Assembly: GCA_963854835.1 (NCBI GenBank)
Contig: OY978525.1
Coordinates: 113,384,018-113,448,017, forward strand
DNA length: 64,000 bases
Direction of reading: 5' to 3'
DNA from: Megamerina dolium
Lineage: Eukaryota > Arthropoda > Insecta > Diptera > Megamerinidae
The position numbers and the translations under genes were made by a program. Positions 10,500-23,956 of the stretch are shown here, piece by piece; positions within the stretch are counted from its first letter, which is position 1; each line of letters starts with the position of its first letter. A model generated the notes under the pieces. It saw only the letters and a list, made by a program, of their open reading frames with translations, was not told the origin of the DNA and searched no databases.

Positions 10500-13400
10500 T
10501 CAAACTTTAAAACGCCACACATGTACATGTTTAAAACCATTATTTTCAATACAAGCATTTGCTGTCAATTCATATGTGGCTAATTTGTGCATAAAATTTA
10601 ATCGACCTTTCTCTGTAAGACCATGTCTACCTGGATCTCCAATGAGAATTTCTTTCCCTTCTGTTTTTAATTGCTGCAACCATGGTAGTAATTGCATTGC
10701 AAATTCCTCATCATAGAACACATCACCAAGTAATATTAAATCTTCTGAAATTCGTGAACCAATCAAATTGTCTGTGGATATTTTTATTTGCTCGATACAA
10801 ATGTTATTGAGCGTAGCATTTATTAATGTTGCACAAGTAGCTGCTGTAAAGGGAAGTAATAATTACATGATTAGGAAGAAGATAGATATACGGGGATGTA
10901 GCTCAGTGGTAGAGCGTTCGCTTTGCATGTGAAAGGCCCCGGGTTCGATCCCCGGCATCTCCAATTACTTTTTTTTTCTCAATCACAATTTTTTTTACAC
11001 AATACAATAACTTTTTACCTTCATCAATATCATTTGCCAGAACATATTTTGCTTCACACAATAATGCAGCCAATGTGCTTGCACCACAGCCGCTACCCAA
11101 ATCAAGAACGGATTTATTTTTCACTATACAGGGATTATCCAAAATATATCTGATAATATATAAATTAAATAATATTATAAGTTAATTCAAAAAAAATGGA
11201 TTGCATAGATTTAAATATAAAAATTATGTATATTGGCTTGGGGAAAAAGTATCGGTCAATAAGTTTCGAGATATTCGATATCACATCTAAATAAATTGAT
11301 ATAAATTCTATTTAATTAAAAATAAATGAATAATTTAAATCATTCATTTGAATCAATTAAATCAATCAATTAACTGATCAAATTTAAAGGCTATATTTAA
11401 TTTTGATTTATTTTTTTTGTAGCTCACATAAAAAAAAAAGATGAATTGCTTAAGTCTTAGTAAATCTCAGATAATTAAATAAATTTAAATTGTTTGTAGA
11501 AATTTTGCTAAACATTACAGCTTTAAGTTTCTTTCGCTATTTAGCTGGCTTCAAGTAACTCAAAATTGAGGATTTAATTTTTTTGTTTTTTGAAAATTTT
11601 ATTGGGCCTTGAATTAGTTTTGAGGGATTATCGTTAGATGGCGTAACATGTATATTTGTTATTAGAACATACTGTAACTATATTCATTTTAAAGCGCCAT
11701 TATTAGGCGCTTTCTTTTTCAATATCTGTCATTTCGTAAAAGTGTAAACAAAAATTTTTGATGGAACTTCAAACATGTCAACCTTTGAGTCAACAAAACA
11801 ACATTTGCGGGAACATTTTCATGCTTAATTCCAAGAGAAGTGCCACTGAAAGTTATCGATTGTATATCGATTAAAATGTGTGAATACTGGTTCCGTTGTT
11901 TTAAAAGTGGCGATTCCAACATTGAAGACAAAGACCGTTCGGGCCAACCCAAAAAGTTGGAAGATGTGAGAATTGTCCACTTTATTGGACGAAGATACAT
12001 GTGAAACGCTAAAAATATTCGCAATATTATTAGCGGTTGACAAATTAACCGTTTTGGGTCCCATATGAATGGAAGCCGAGAGATGTTGAATGCTGATTTT
12101 TCATGTGCGAATAATTGCTTCAACGGCAAAGGGAAAGAGTTTTTTGCATCGTTTCATCACTGGCGATGAAAAATCGCTCCGAAGCGAAGAAAATCATCGG
12201 TTATGCCCGGCCAAATATCAAAATCAATGATAAAGAGGAATGAAACCATCATCGGTCGCCTTTATCGAACACAATTGATGCGTTTGAGCCTTGAATGGAA
12301 GTAAAAACGACCACAATGACCCGAAACACACGACAAAGTAATTTTGCAACATGACAATGCTCCTTCACATGTTGCTGGAGTTGTTGAAACATACTTAGGA
12401 AGGCTGAAATTGTAAATCCTACGACACATTGCTCCTTCCGCTTACCACTTGTTCCGATCATGACACATGACGTGGAAGAACAGCGCTTCCATTCTTACGA
12501 AGAAGTCAAAAATTTGGCCGATTCATGGATAGCTTCGAAACACGTTTACTTTTTTCGACGCGGAATCCGTATGCTGTCAGAAAGATGGGAAAAAGTCATA
12601 GCTAATGATGGACAATACTTTCAATAATGTATAAATTGATTTTATTACTTAAATAACGACTTAAAAACAAAACAAACCACAAAAATCCTCGAAACTAATT
12701 CAAGGCCCCAATATAAACGTTTTCTACAGTTGTTGTTGTAACAGATAACGATTTCGAAATCACAAATATGTAAGTAAGTCAGTTAATTGAGTTTTTGTTG
12801 TTCCCACCGACGAGCTCCAGTAAGACGGCAGCCTTCAGGGGGTGCGTCCATAGTACAGAGGGGCCAAACTGGTAGGCCTTCTGGGGCAGGCGAAAAGATG
12901 ACGGGTGTCATGCAGGCTCTGTTGGCACCGTGGGCATCGGTCTGAAATTGTATCAGCCAGCCGGTGCATGTAGCAGTTCAGACAGACGCTCCACCCAGAT
13001 CTTAGCTGCGCCGAAGTGGTACGAGCAGATCTAGGGAGCTATTATTCGCAGTCTGCAATTGGCGGTGGGCGATCCCCAGCACGATGTTATGAGCATGACC
13101 CTCGATGTCCTCCACCACCGTGCGTTGACGAAGTCAATTCAGAGCCGCCCTATCCGTTTTCTATAGTATAGCGTCTATGTGTATTTAAAATTAATCACGA
13201 AAAATCGATTGTAGAAAAACTTTTTTATACTGCACGGATTTTCATAATTTACAATGCAGCATTGCCACTTCGAAATATAATTCTACAGTTGTGTAATAAT
13301 CATTAGCCGAAAAAAACAAATTGATACTTCTTCCCCAACCCAATATGATTCACAATCTTGAACGTGCGAGCAGTACCTGCTTAAAGCTTGACCGCCAGGC

Positions 13401-13583
13401 CAATAAAATCCCCAAAACGGATCATTCACAAATACTTTAGCATCTGCTTCCGCAACAACGGGTTCATTAAAAAGGCGACATGTGGGCGTTATCAGTCGCA
13501 ATGCCAATTCCGGTGTTAAATGATCACGTGAGATTTCCGTTTCTTTTAGAATCTTTTGTTTAATATGTTCTAGGTCGATATGG
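10500..13583 (-). CDS. ETFBKMT: ETF-beta lysine methyltransferase, mitochondrial (3' three exons; 5' exon not found)
   Basis: This seven-beta-strand SAM methyltransferase (METTL20 type) methylates lysines of the electron transfer flavoprotein beta subunit in mitochondria. Exons in reading order: 13583-13377, 11149-11019 and 10843-10500, with matching phases 2 and 1, together 226 codons plus stop. Exon 1 here carries HLTPELALRLITP and DPFWGFYWPGGQALSR, exon 2 the SAM-binding motif SVLDLGSGCGAST and ANDID, and exon 3 LLGDVFYDEEF and ILIGDPGRHGL. The 13583 exon begins after TTTTCTACAG in phase 2, so an upstream exon with the start and mitochondrial presequence must exist; I could not identify it. 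The intron 13376-11150 holds a mariner and a LINE piece. The intron 11018-10844 holds a tRNA on the opposite strand. The gene converges on the EB gene. Confidence 0.85.
10892..10963 (+). tRNA. tRNA-Ala (anticodon UGC)
   Basis: 72 nt with a 7-bp acceptor stem (GGGGATG / CATCTCC), discriminator A at 10963, a D arm with box A (TAGCTCAGTGGTAGAGC) and a 5-bp anticodon stem. The anticodon loop is TTTGCAT (anticodon TGC), and the T arm is CCGGG/TTCGATC/CCCGG (box B). A T-run follows. It lies antisense in a 175-nt intron of the methyltransferase gene. Confidence 0.96.
10969..10977 (+). terminator. Pol III terminator of tRNA-Ala
   Basis: A run of nine T starts 6 nt after the mature tRNA 3' end. Confidence 0.8.
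11602..12711 (+). mobile_element. mariner relic inside methyltransferase intron
   Basis: The terminal inverted repeats contain GGGCCTTGAATTAGTTTTGA (left) and GGGCCTTGAATTAGTTTCGA (right, inward). The flanks are TA dinucleotides (11600-11601, 12712-12713). Plus-strand frames give CEYWFR-FKSGD-NIEDK-RSGQPKK, then HDKVILQHDNAPSHVA around the second Asp, then W-KVIANDGQYFQ at the end, in shifted frames with stops. The length of 1110 bp is shorter than full mariners (about 1.3 kb), so it is deleted as well as mutated. Confidence 0.85.
12795..13170 (-). mobile_element. Jockey-type LINE 3' coding fragment
   Basis: A GC-rich block that stands out from the AT-rich surroundings. Minus-strand translation gives QLRSGWSVCLNCYMHRL, then CPRCQQSLHDTRHLFACP, the zinc-finger-like C-X2-C...H...C end of Jockey-group ORF2. 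The fragment is truncated at 5' and lies in the large intron of the methyltransferase gene. Confidence 0.7.
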
Positions 13584-15389
13584 CTGTAGAAAATAAATAG
13601 CATTATATTTTTTTCTCGATATACTGCACATGTAAAATTTGTTCTTGAAAAAATAATTGATTATTGTGTGTTAATAATAATAATAATAATAATAATCCAA
13701 TATAATTAATATTAACAATAAATTACAAGGAATGGGGAGTAGTATGAGAATAGAGGCATTGTCAATTTCTAACATCACGACACATATAAAACGGTTTGAG
13801 GTGGTTACTATGTCGGGGTTAGTTCATTGTATGAGAATGAATATGAAATATGTTATAAAAAATTGAAATAACAGCTTAATATCAATGACATAGTTTAAAT
13901 TTATCTTAGCAAATAGTTCGTTTCAAGTGCTCGATCAACAAAAAATGAAGGAATCGTACATAGTACGAGTGTATACTGAAGATATGTCAAATTATTATTA
14001 GAATTTATGCAAACAAATAAATTTAAACAATAACAACAACAACAAGAGATTATTGTTTTGAACAAATTAATTAATACTACAACAATACGTGATAGTTGCA
14101 ACAACAATATGTACCTAATAGTATTGTCAATATATTGTAAGAACAATATACCACCATTAATATGTACGTATGTACACACTCTGCTTGAGGTCATGATCGT
14201 ATTGTGCAATACAATGCGACCGACAATATCACGGTCAATACTTGTTGTTGTTAATGAAATTGAATAATAGAGGACACAGAGGAGAGCAATATGTACGAGA
14301 AATCGATGGTAGACCTACACTCGAAGCGAATGGAGGAGAAGGAGAAGAAGAAGAAGAAGAATCAAATGCTATTTTTGCGGAAGCTTGCACTGCCTGCTAC
14401 TAAAGCAGCAGCATTTGATGAAAAACAAATAGTAAATAGTAATTCGTGATGATATTTACTTTCGATGCTGCCGCTGAAGTGATGTCTCATTGACATGCAG
14501 CATCATAATAACAGAAACACCATATCACATTAAATTGAATCAATTTTTATTGATAATCGTAATTGAATTCTAAATATGTATGTTGCCTCAAGTATGTCAA
14601 TGAGTTATTAGAAATAGGCAAATGAAGAAAAACTTATAATAATTAAAAATAATAAAAATAGGATATTTAAAATCAATCCAGCACTTTCAAGTTTAGGCTG
14701 TGTCTACGTCAGATTGAATTTGCGCCTACTTGGGTACTTTCCCCTCTAAAATGAGGGAATGGGTTTAGTGGTGATCTGGCACCACCAGTGCTGCTAACCC
14801 TTCCCATTCCTATCATATCCCAGTACTGTTATATTTTTTTCCTTTCTCACTCTCTCTCTCTCTCTCTCCGTATATTTCTTTTTCCCGTTTCTCCACTCTC
14901 TCGCTCTCAACCCACATGTTTATTTTTTCATATTCTCCACTTTCTCTATCCCACTCTCCATGTGTTTTCTCCTCTTCTTGTTTGTGTGGTTGATTTTGTT
15001 TATTATTGTGTGTTAAGGATTAAGCCAAGTGCGCGCATATAATTTTCCCCTCCCGCATTCAACAAGATCATAAAGTTTTGTTTTAAGTGAATTTTGTACA
15101 AATACGTAGTGAAAGTAAAATAATAAACTATAAATACAAAAAACTAACTAAAACCCAAAAAAAAACATTTAATTTAATACACTACTCTAATTGCAAGAGT
15201 AAAGATAAGTGTAAAAGGTGTCTGTAAGGAGACATTTGCTGTCATCAACTCTACCAGCTACGCAATCCACAGTCAATTTTGCCATCAAACCGCAGCAAGC
15301 CTACCGGCATTCCCGCTAGCTCCCCGCTGATCAGGCTGAAATATTTAAAAATATTTTCACTTCCACTAAAAAAAAAGAAAGTAACTAAT
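13584..15389. other. intergenic or 5' intronic DNA, mostly low complexity
   Basis: It should hold the missing 5' exon of the methyltransferase gene, but I could not place it. It contains (AAT)n at 13673-13695, CAA/TTG repeats at 14030-14110 and (AAG)n at 14338-14361. A 52-codon plus-strand ORF lies at 14291-14449, and a (TC)n-rich tract at 14845-14990. Confidence 0.4.
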
Positions 15390-15660
15390 ACAGGGCGATA
15401 TTTTAGCAACTTTCTTTTTGGCAACACTGTTTTTGGCAGCTCAGCTGTTTTCGTGTAACATGTTACTGTCAAACGTGTTCCATTTGGTCTATAATATAAA
15501 CATGAATCGACTTATTGAGGTGGCCATTCGGAATCTTGTAACTAAATTTCGCACCAAATTTACATTATTGAACATTAAACCACCAACACGCATACGTAGA
15601 GTGCGGACAGAGGAAAATATCGCAAATGTATCCGCCAGTTGTTGTTGATAACCGTGAATT
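15390..15660 (+). mobile_element. DD37-type mariner N-terminal fragment
   Basis: The frame from about 15502 reads IRNLVTKFRTKF, then IKPPTRIRRVRTEENIANVS, the DNA-binding linker region of mariner-like transposases of the R-T-E-E-N-I type. It is preceded by GGCAACACTG and CAGCTG motifs and ends abruptly near a SINE fragment. Confidence 0.55.
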
Positions 15661-15682
15661 ATCGATTTATTTATGAGATACC

Positions 15683-15795
15683 GGAGTAGGTCACTTCTAA
15701 TACTGTCCAAAATTTAACACACACAACAGTAATGGAAGAGAAGCTAGACCAATGAGCCCTTCGGGGCTTTAAGTGACACATATTTATTTATTTTT
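15683..15795 (+). mobile_element. tRNA-derived SINE, copy A (5'-truncated)
   Basis: The 3' part only is present: CTTCTAATACTGTCC, AAATTTAACAC, CAACAGTAATGG, GCCCTTCGGGGCTTT, then a TTTATTTATTTTT tail. The same blocks occur in the copies at 20185 and 23957. Confidence 0.7.
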
Positions 15796-15829
15796 ATTTT
15801 TATACGTCAGCATAGAGCCCTCTTTTAGT

Positions 15830-17000
15830 TTTTACTAGATTTTACTCATTTTGACCTGCAACAAAGTACCGCTCCTTTGTTCTGAGAACGTGTTCCAAAA
15901 ATTTTGCCATGGCCTTTCAGTTTACCTCATGCTGATAATTTTCTTAATAATTGTCTCCACCGTCACTTCACCATCTGTAACAATTCAATATTATATGCTT
16001 TGTATCGTCTGAGTCGACGTCGCCGTAAATGCTTTCTGGGTCATCCCAATTAGTTATTCTGTTGGGGTATTTCCTGAAGTATCCATAATCACAGAGAAAT
16101 TGCGAGATAGTAGTTTATCTCGCCGAATTTCCTATCTATCCACGTGCCGGAACTATAAAATAATTTAATCATTTCTGCATTCACACTTCTTTAATTTCAT
16201 TTAAAAACCGTATCAACAAGATTGCTCCTATATTCTACGTTAAAGAATGTCAGGCGAATCGTTCATCATTCTTAAAAGCTTAAAATTAGCGCACTTTCCC
16301 ATTTAGTACTCTCCTAGACCCATTCAGTGGGAACTGAAAAATATCAATCCCATTCTTCCTAGACTAAAAATATATGATGAATGCATTTCATACTAACATT
16401 CTTTTCTACTCTGTAATAATTTATGTAGAAAAGCTGCAATGTTAAATTTAACATGAATATGTTAGCATTAATGTTATCGCCATTCAAATTTAAAATTGCA
16501 TTTTTACTACTGAATGGACATTGGCATTACTATTTTTTTGAGGCAATTCAATATGAATTATTGAGGTCTTGCAATCAATGCTCAATACTCATTCATTTTT
16601 CTCAGCCTTAAGACTTCAGACACTGAATGCTAGGAAAAGGGGAATTCAGCTTTTGAAAATGTATATAAAAGAATGAAAAGTGAAAATGAATTCACATTTT
16701 TACAGCTCTTCCACGTGTTAATATTTGGGATTGGCTTTAACGTCCATCTGCCTCTCGATTCTCTATTCCATCCATCTATCTATTCCAGTTGATGCATCCG
16801 CTGTTTTATATCGGACACATTTACGATGTTAGGCTCTTTTTTGTTGCTGTTTCCACTTCATTTGTCGCTCTTTTGCTGCCAAGTCTACAGTTCCGCTAAT
16901 AACTGGCATAAATGGTTCGAACACTGTTCGATACGATAAAGCTACTATCAGAGCTGCAGTCCTCTGGACCTATGCGTCTGCCTATATTGCCAGTACCATA
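15830..17000 (-). mobile_element. R1-type LINE relic, interrupted
   Basis: Minus-strand translation of about 16990-16845 gives VQRTAALIVALSYRTV, then LAAKERQ. That of 16150-15960 gives KFGEINYYLAQFLCDYGYFR, then GDVDSDDTKHIILNCYRW. These are the C-terminal blocks of R1/LOA-type reverse transcriptase proteins (A-Y-R-T, G-Y-F-R, H-x4-C). About 560 bp of unrelated AT-rich DNA (about 16165-16730) separates them, and stops are present. Confidence 0.65.
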
Positions 17001-17372
17001 AAGTATGTAGTGCAATCTGTAGTGCTGTAGTGCTGTAATTAAAATATCTCTGAATGATTATGTGAAGAAAGAAAATAAAAAAATAAAAACAAATTGTTCA
17101 TTGCATTCAATATATTGCGGGTAAATCCCTCAAGGTTTGCTTTAAAAACTTTTTTTAATATACACACAACATTGGTACAATACAGAAATAGTTGGAAAAA
17201 GTATATTACTAAATTAGAAAAATATATAAAGAAAAGGTCTAATGTTGTTGATTTTCAAAGGTCTAATGTTGTAACAACCAAAAATTCATTGATATAAAAA
17301 AATAAATAAATTATCAATTATAAAGAAGCAGCAGGTAAAGCCAAACTAGCATGCCCACTATATATAAATATT

Positions 17373-17411
<39 letters not shown>

Positions 17412-17889
17412 TCCGTATGTACAAAACCAGTTTAGCAAAGCAATGTACTTTGATAATGAAACCATGAAAATATACTTAGCAACCAGCAAATTCCAAGAAG
17501 CTATGAAAGTTTCTACCAATACATGCATATATACACTTGTGTATATGCATTCAAGCAGACGACTCTAAAACAATTTTGGGGTTACCACACTATACACACA
17601 CTACCTTGGTATTTGCCGGCACATAGTAGTACACAAAGTGTGACTTGTTAAATTCTTCACTCTTTATCTTCTCTGCCTTTTGTGCCGTAATGAAATTGTT
17701 GTAAAATGACAATACTCATATTTTAAGAATTCAGTGGCAAACAAAAATTATTTCACAACATAATGCATATAGGGTGTTTTATTAAAGATGATATATTTTC
17801 TTGCTTTTTTTCCTCTTTTACTACTTTAAGTATGACGAAACACAGCTTTATTGAAATATAGTCCACGAAATTAATACTGAACGAGGTTT
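17001..17889. other. non-coding DNA with (TG)n microsatellite
   Basis: No gene is seen. A (TG)n tract of about 33 bp lies at 17376-17408. Confidence 0.5.
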
Positions 17890-18850
17890 CAGAGAAGATG
17901 ATTCATTATCTTCTTTAACCTTATTATGGAGAAAATTATACGAGCTACAAATTTACGACATAATGGCACTATCTTCAATAAAAGAGTCATGCTACTGGCG
18001 TATGCCGAAGATATTGACATAATCGGTATCAACTCGCGAGTAGTCAGTGCAGCATTCTCTGAATTGGAACAAGAGTCACGTCGAATGGGTCTTACGGTGA
18101 ACGAGAGCAAGACGAAGTACTCCAGTGTATACCAACAAAAAGTCCGGGCGTCTTAGACAACACGTCACTGTTGACAATTACACTTTGGAGGTGGTGAAGG
18201 ACTTCGTCTATCTTGGAACCAGCATCAACAACTGTAATGGAGTCAGCCTGGACATCATCCGTATGATAACTCTTGCTTGTAACAGGTGTTACTTTGGGCT
18301 AAGTAAGCAATTGAGTAGTCGAGCCCTTTCTCGAAGAACGAAAATCACACTCTACAAGTTCCTCATTATTCCTGTCCTAACATATGGCGCAGAAGCCTGG
18401 AAAATTTCCACCACGGATGAGAAGATGATTGAAGTTCTCGAGAGAAAAGTTCCACGCAAGATCGTCGGACCTATTTGCGTTGATGGCGAGTATCGTATGA
18501 AGTACAACGATGAGGTGTATGAGCTGTACGCTGACATTGACATAGTCAACAGAATCAAAATCCAGCGGCTATGCTGGCTGGGTCATGTCAAGCGAATGGA
18601 AGAAGACGCTCCAGCGAAGAGGGTATTTTTATTTGGCACCCGCTGGAAGAGGAAGACCAAACCTCCGTTGGAAGGACCAAGTGTTGGGTAAGTTGGCGGC
18701 GCTTGGAATATCCAATTGGTGCCAGCAAGCGAAGAACAGAGAAGACTGGGGCAGAGAAGACTGGACGTCGGCCAAAATCGATCATCAGTTGTTATGGCCA
18801 CAAAAGAAGAAGAAGAAGAAGTTCACGAAAATGCATACATAAGTAATATG
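17890..18850 (+). mobile_element. RTE-clade LINE fragment (reverse transcriptase C-terminal part)
   Basis: The frames (17926-18156, 18125-18691, then 18571-18846) give IIRATNLRHNGTI, LLAYAEDIDIIG, RRMGLTVNESKTKY, VVKDFVYLGTSI, VLTYGAEAWK and RLCWLGHVKRMEEDAPAKRV, then RPNLRWKDQV. This is the C-terminal third of an RTE reverse transcriptase. The catalytic A-D-D is A-E-D here and the frame shifts twice, so it is inactive. The 3' end has a short (AAG)n tract. Related pieces occur at 27186-28490 and 52940-53380. Confidence 0.85.
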
Positions 18851-19905
18851 TTGAACGGATTTTTTCACGATTTTACAACATTCTCGCATGAATCGGTTTT
18901 TTAGTCGGTGTTTAACTCTGGTGACTGTAAAAAATTGTCATAAAAACGCTTTTGAAAGATATTTGTAACAATTCTTAATAGAAAGTCATGATACAAGACT
19001 TCCATCATTCGGATGACAGCATTCATCAATAGAAGCTAGGGAATGTGTTTGTGCTTCTTTTGAAATGCGCTCACCAAAATTTAAGCCATTTTGGACTAGC
19101 AGTATTTATTTGACAATCTTCTTGATGAGGCATTGTGAGAGTTTTTGGGAAAATACACAAAAACGAGTATCGAGATGTCATTAAATAATTTTTTAGAGAC
19201 AAATACATCAACGCAAAAAAAAAGATAAGTTCAACGCTGTGCTTAAGGACTTTGCATCATCATTTGCAGCTGTGAAATTTGAAGCCGATGATCAGCTGGA
19301 AATTTGGAGTACCAATTCGGCCACCATTTTTCAGTTCAAAGTGAATAAGACTAAAAGACTAGAAATAATCACGAATTAAACCAACCAAACCAAACCTATC
19401 CAACATGCCACAACAACAACAACAACAACAACCTAACTACATGGCATAACTTCGAAAAAAAAACTTGTACGAAAATACTTCAGTCGTATCGAAAACCCCT
19501 ATATACAATATACATATATGTGCATATTTACATATATCTACGTTACGCGCAAGTTTACGCGTGTGCATTTGATTGAAACTCGAATATTATGATTTTGTGG
19601 GGCACGTGATTTTAATAACGTTGTTATAAGTTATGTACTGGCACATGTGAATGCGGTTTATGTTTCATTATTTTTTTTTCCAAACTAATGCATTTTTTAA
19701 ATACATATGTATGTTTTTTTTATTGTTTAATATATATTACAAATTTTTGATGGCATTCATAATGAATAGTTGAGAGATATACTAAGTGATTAGAAATTTG
19801 TATGCATACCTTGATGATGATCAATACCTTGAGTAATGCCTCCATATATATTGTTATTGAAATAAAGAGATATTTTTGCCAAAATATTCTTTAAAATTAA
19901 TATAT
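18851..19905. other. non-coding DNA
   Basis: No coding frame is supported. An (ACA)n-type tract lies at 19409-19430. At 19200-19370 there is a weak resemblance to a decayed transposase but no convincing motif. Confidence 0.4.
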
Positions 19906-20184
19906 AAGGTTCATTATTTTTGCATTAAATTGAAGGTTTTATTTAGCATAGTTACAATGATCCGATTTAGGTCAAATATGCACCGTTCTATTCGATAACT
20001 TGTTGCCATTTTGAAGGTAATTTGATAAATACCACTCTTATAGAAACCCTCGTCCCTATTGGCAAAAAACTGCGGCAGCCGATTTTCATAAGCTCTTGAG
20101 CCAGCAAAATCATTCGCCATAGACAGGAACAGGTAGTAATCACTTGGTGCCAGGTCCGGACTATAAGGTGGATGCATAAGAACC

Positions 20185-20724
<540 letters not shown>

Positions 20725-21423
20725 AACCCCCCAATTTCCCAACCAAGCTTCCGGAGCTTCTGGCGAATCACTATAGATGTGTATGGCCTGGCGTTGTCCT
20801 GATGGAACACAATTCCTGTCCTATTTGCCAAAGCTGGCCGCTTCTGGGCTATTGCTTTCTTCAATTGTTGACAGTACAGGTCCGAAGTAAGAGTTTGGCC
20901 GTAGGGGAGCAACTCATGGTAGATGCTTGGCCACCGATTTTGCCGACTCACCGCTATTCGACCACGACCGTTTTCGCTTGACGTTGTCGTAAGTGACCCC
21001 CTTTTCATCACCAGTAACATTCCGCTACATCGATTTTGTTCCTATTCAGCAGCGATTCGCAGATGCATCTTTGACATCGAAATTACCGGAACGGAATCGA
21101 CGAAACCTAAATTGCACGTGATTGGCTGTTACAGTATTAGGACCATAAATACTATTCACATTTTCAGCCGTCTGCCTTGCGTTTTCGCCTTTATCGAAGA
21201 AAAACTGTAAAATATGGCGTATTTTTTCTTATTGGTGGTGACGCATGCTCAAATAATACTGGATAAAGCAATGACAAAACTGCCTGAAATATATATTTAG
21301 TACGAAATTCTATCTTTCTAACACCATCTAGCGCAACCCGATCGCACTTATACAACGCGAGATACAGATTACGAAAGCCATCTATTGCAAAAATAATGGA
21401 TTTCTTTTTACTACACCCCTTTA

Positions 21424-21641
<218 letters not shown>

Positions 21642-22734
21642 TATGCATGAAAATACAATGAATTCAATACCATTAAATTTTATGGTATATTCGCATTCTT
21701 TTCTAAATAAAAATACATGCTATACTTGAAGTGGTTTTAATTAAACAAAAATTAATAAAATGATGAAATATTTTTATTTCACATTCATTCCAATCGTTCA
21801 TTCATTTTCACAATGCATACATTTAATAAAGGTATACGTACACGTATACGTATTACATATAAGTAGTGTAGTACAATTAAAATAACAACGACGACAACAA
21901 CCACAACAAATTATGTAAATTATACAATATAATCGTAATTAATTTGTATATGTAAGTACTTGTAATAAAAATAAATTGTTTCATCGACACTTTGGCTACT
22001 GTGCCCGGTTACCACATGACAATTCATTCATATACATACGCTCTTACTTACGTGTACGCAAGTAGGTACAACGTATGTAGTATATATATACCTATGAAAT
22101 ACACGTAAAAAACGTGCGTGATCAATTCAACGCAACAATATCGATACATACATACATATGTGCATACAGATACATATGCTTACTATAACAATCCATACGA
22201 TATATCGTTTTAGATACAATTTGTATAAATGTATTTACAGATGTGGCTATCAAATACAATTTAGTATAGAGTTAGCGAATTCAGCAACATTTTAATACCG
22301 TTGAAAGCAAAAGAAACAAAAATTAATATTGAAATAAAAGAGCAAACAAACAAAAAATAAATAACCCAAAAATGTAGAGTAGAAACTTAGACTTTGTACC
22401 ACATTAATGATGGGAAATGTGAATGAATGTGATGATGGTCAATCATAATTTATATACGAAATGTTCAAAATGGAAACAGTAAGAAAAAATAAAAATAAAT
22501 AAAAAGAGAGCGATTACAAAAAAAAAGTCGCAAGTCATTCAATTCTTCGCTTAGTAACAAAAATTTTATCACATTACCAGTACTGCACAACACATGTTTA
22601 ATGTTGATACATTCCAACAGTCTGGTTTTTGTTCTTCCTCTTCTTCAATTTATTTTAGTTTATTTGAAAATTTCTTTTGAAATTAATATCGTTGTAATTA
22701 TACGAAAATACATGTGTGATGGAAAAAGTTTGTT

Positions 22735-22765
<31 letters not shown>

Positions 22766-23076
22766 TTGAGTACTTTAAAGCAAAGAGTACTTTAAACCAG
22801 AAGATCAGTTGACTCTTTAGAACAAACACAAAAGTAATAATTAGTTAACATCACATACAAGATATATTTTTTTTTTAATTCATCTTGTTTGAACTTTCTC
22901 TATATACAAATGAAATGGTTTAAAATTTTATGTATGTATGTATATGTCTTATTTTGGTGAAAAAAAAAAATTCGAAATTTTCGAAATTTCCGAAATTTCC
23001 GAAATTCGAATTTAATAATTCTATGAAAATTTGCAGAATTTTTTTATTACAATCAAAATTTTTATGGGATTTCTAT
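21642..23076. other. AT-rich non-coding DNA
   Basis: No gene is recognised. It contains a poly-T of about 27 nt (22738-22764), ACATACAT-type simple sequence and a TTCGAAATTTTCG-type palindromic patch at 22972-23006. Confidence 0.5.
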
Positions 23077-23460
23077 TTATTTATGATATACAATTAATAT
23101 TGGCAAATTTTGAGAAAAATTGTGCATGTGGTGTAGCGCCGTCCTGTTGAAAGCAGACATCATCCAGACTCTGACATTCAGCCCCCGGCATAAAATAGTC
23201 CTCCAAGATGGCGCGGTACCACTCGAAATTGACATTTTTGATGTTTCCGTCCTCATCTTCGAAAAAAATACGACCCGATGATGCCTCCAACCCATAAACC
23301 GCACCAAACAGTGACTCGCGGTGGCTTCTCAACAATGACGTGTAGATTTTCCAAGCCCCCAGATACGGCAGTTTTGCTTGTTAACATAGCCGCCGTGGTG
23401 GAAATGAGTCTCGTCCGAAAAGATGACGTTGTTCTTTCGTGCGCGATCCATAACTAAAAG
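23077..23460 (-). mobile_element. DD37-type mariner transposase fragment
   Basis: Minus-strand frames give RARKNNVIFSDETHFHHGGYV-like codons (first Asp block), then WYRAILEDYF, then DVCFQQDGATPHA (second Asp block). A frameshift separates the parts and the C-terminal half is missing. Confidence 0.75.
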
Positions 23461-23956
23461 CCTGTACTGTCACAATGACAATGACACAAAATGTGGCGGG
23501 AATGGGTACCGATAATGCAGATTTTAATTGATAACAAAGTAACACACCTACTATTGGAACACACTGTATCACATCAAAAAAGTTGTTGTTTTTGCAAACG
23601 AAACATTCGTTGAGACGGCTTTGCCCACTCTTAGGCCTAATTAAGGCGCATTGTAATGTGCGAAATATTAAGTTTATGATGTCCAACAAAATATTTCGAC
23701 CCAATGAAGAGCTATTCATTAGTTATATCGTTAAAAGAATCCCATCTTAAAATCATATTGTTTTAAATTTGTGTGCAGATTTTCCAAAAAGCTGTAATGC
23801 CGAGCTTTGTAGTATACATTTTTTTACTATCTGAGAAGAAACAAAAAATTCAAATTATTCTTCTCTTTATAGAAAACGCAATTTTAAAGACTTTTTAAAG
23901 AAGATTAATTTCACGAATAGCAGAAAATTGCTAGTGAATGTCGTTAAATAAATCTA
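23461..23956. other. non-coding DNA
   Basis: No supported gene. The minus-strand frame at 23381-23719 runs on from the transposase fragment without recognisable motifs. Confidence 0.4.
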
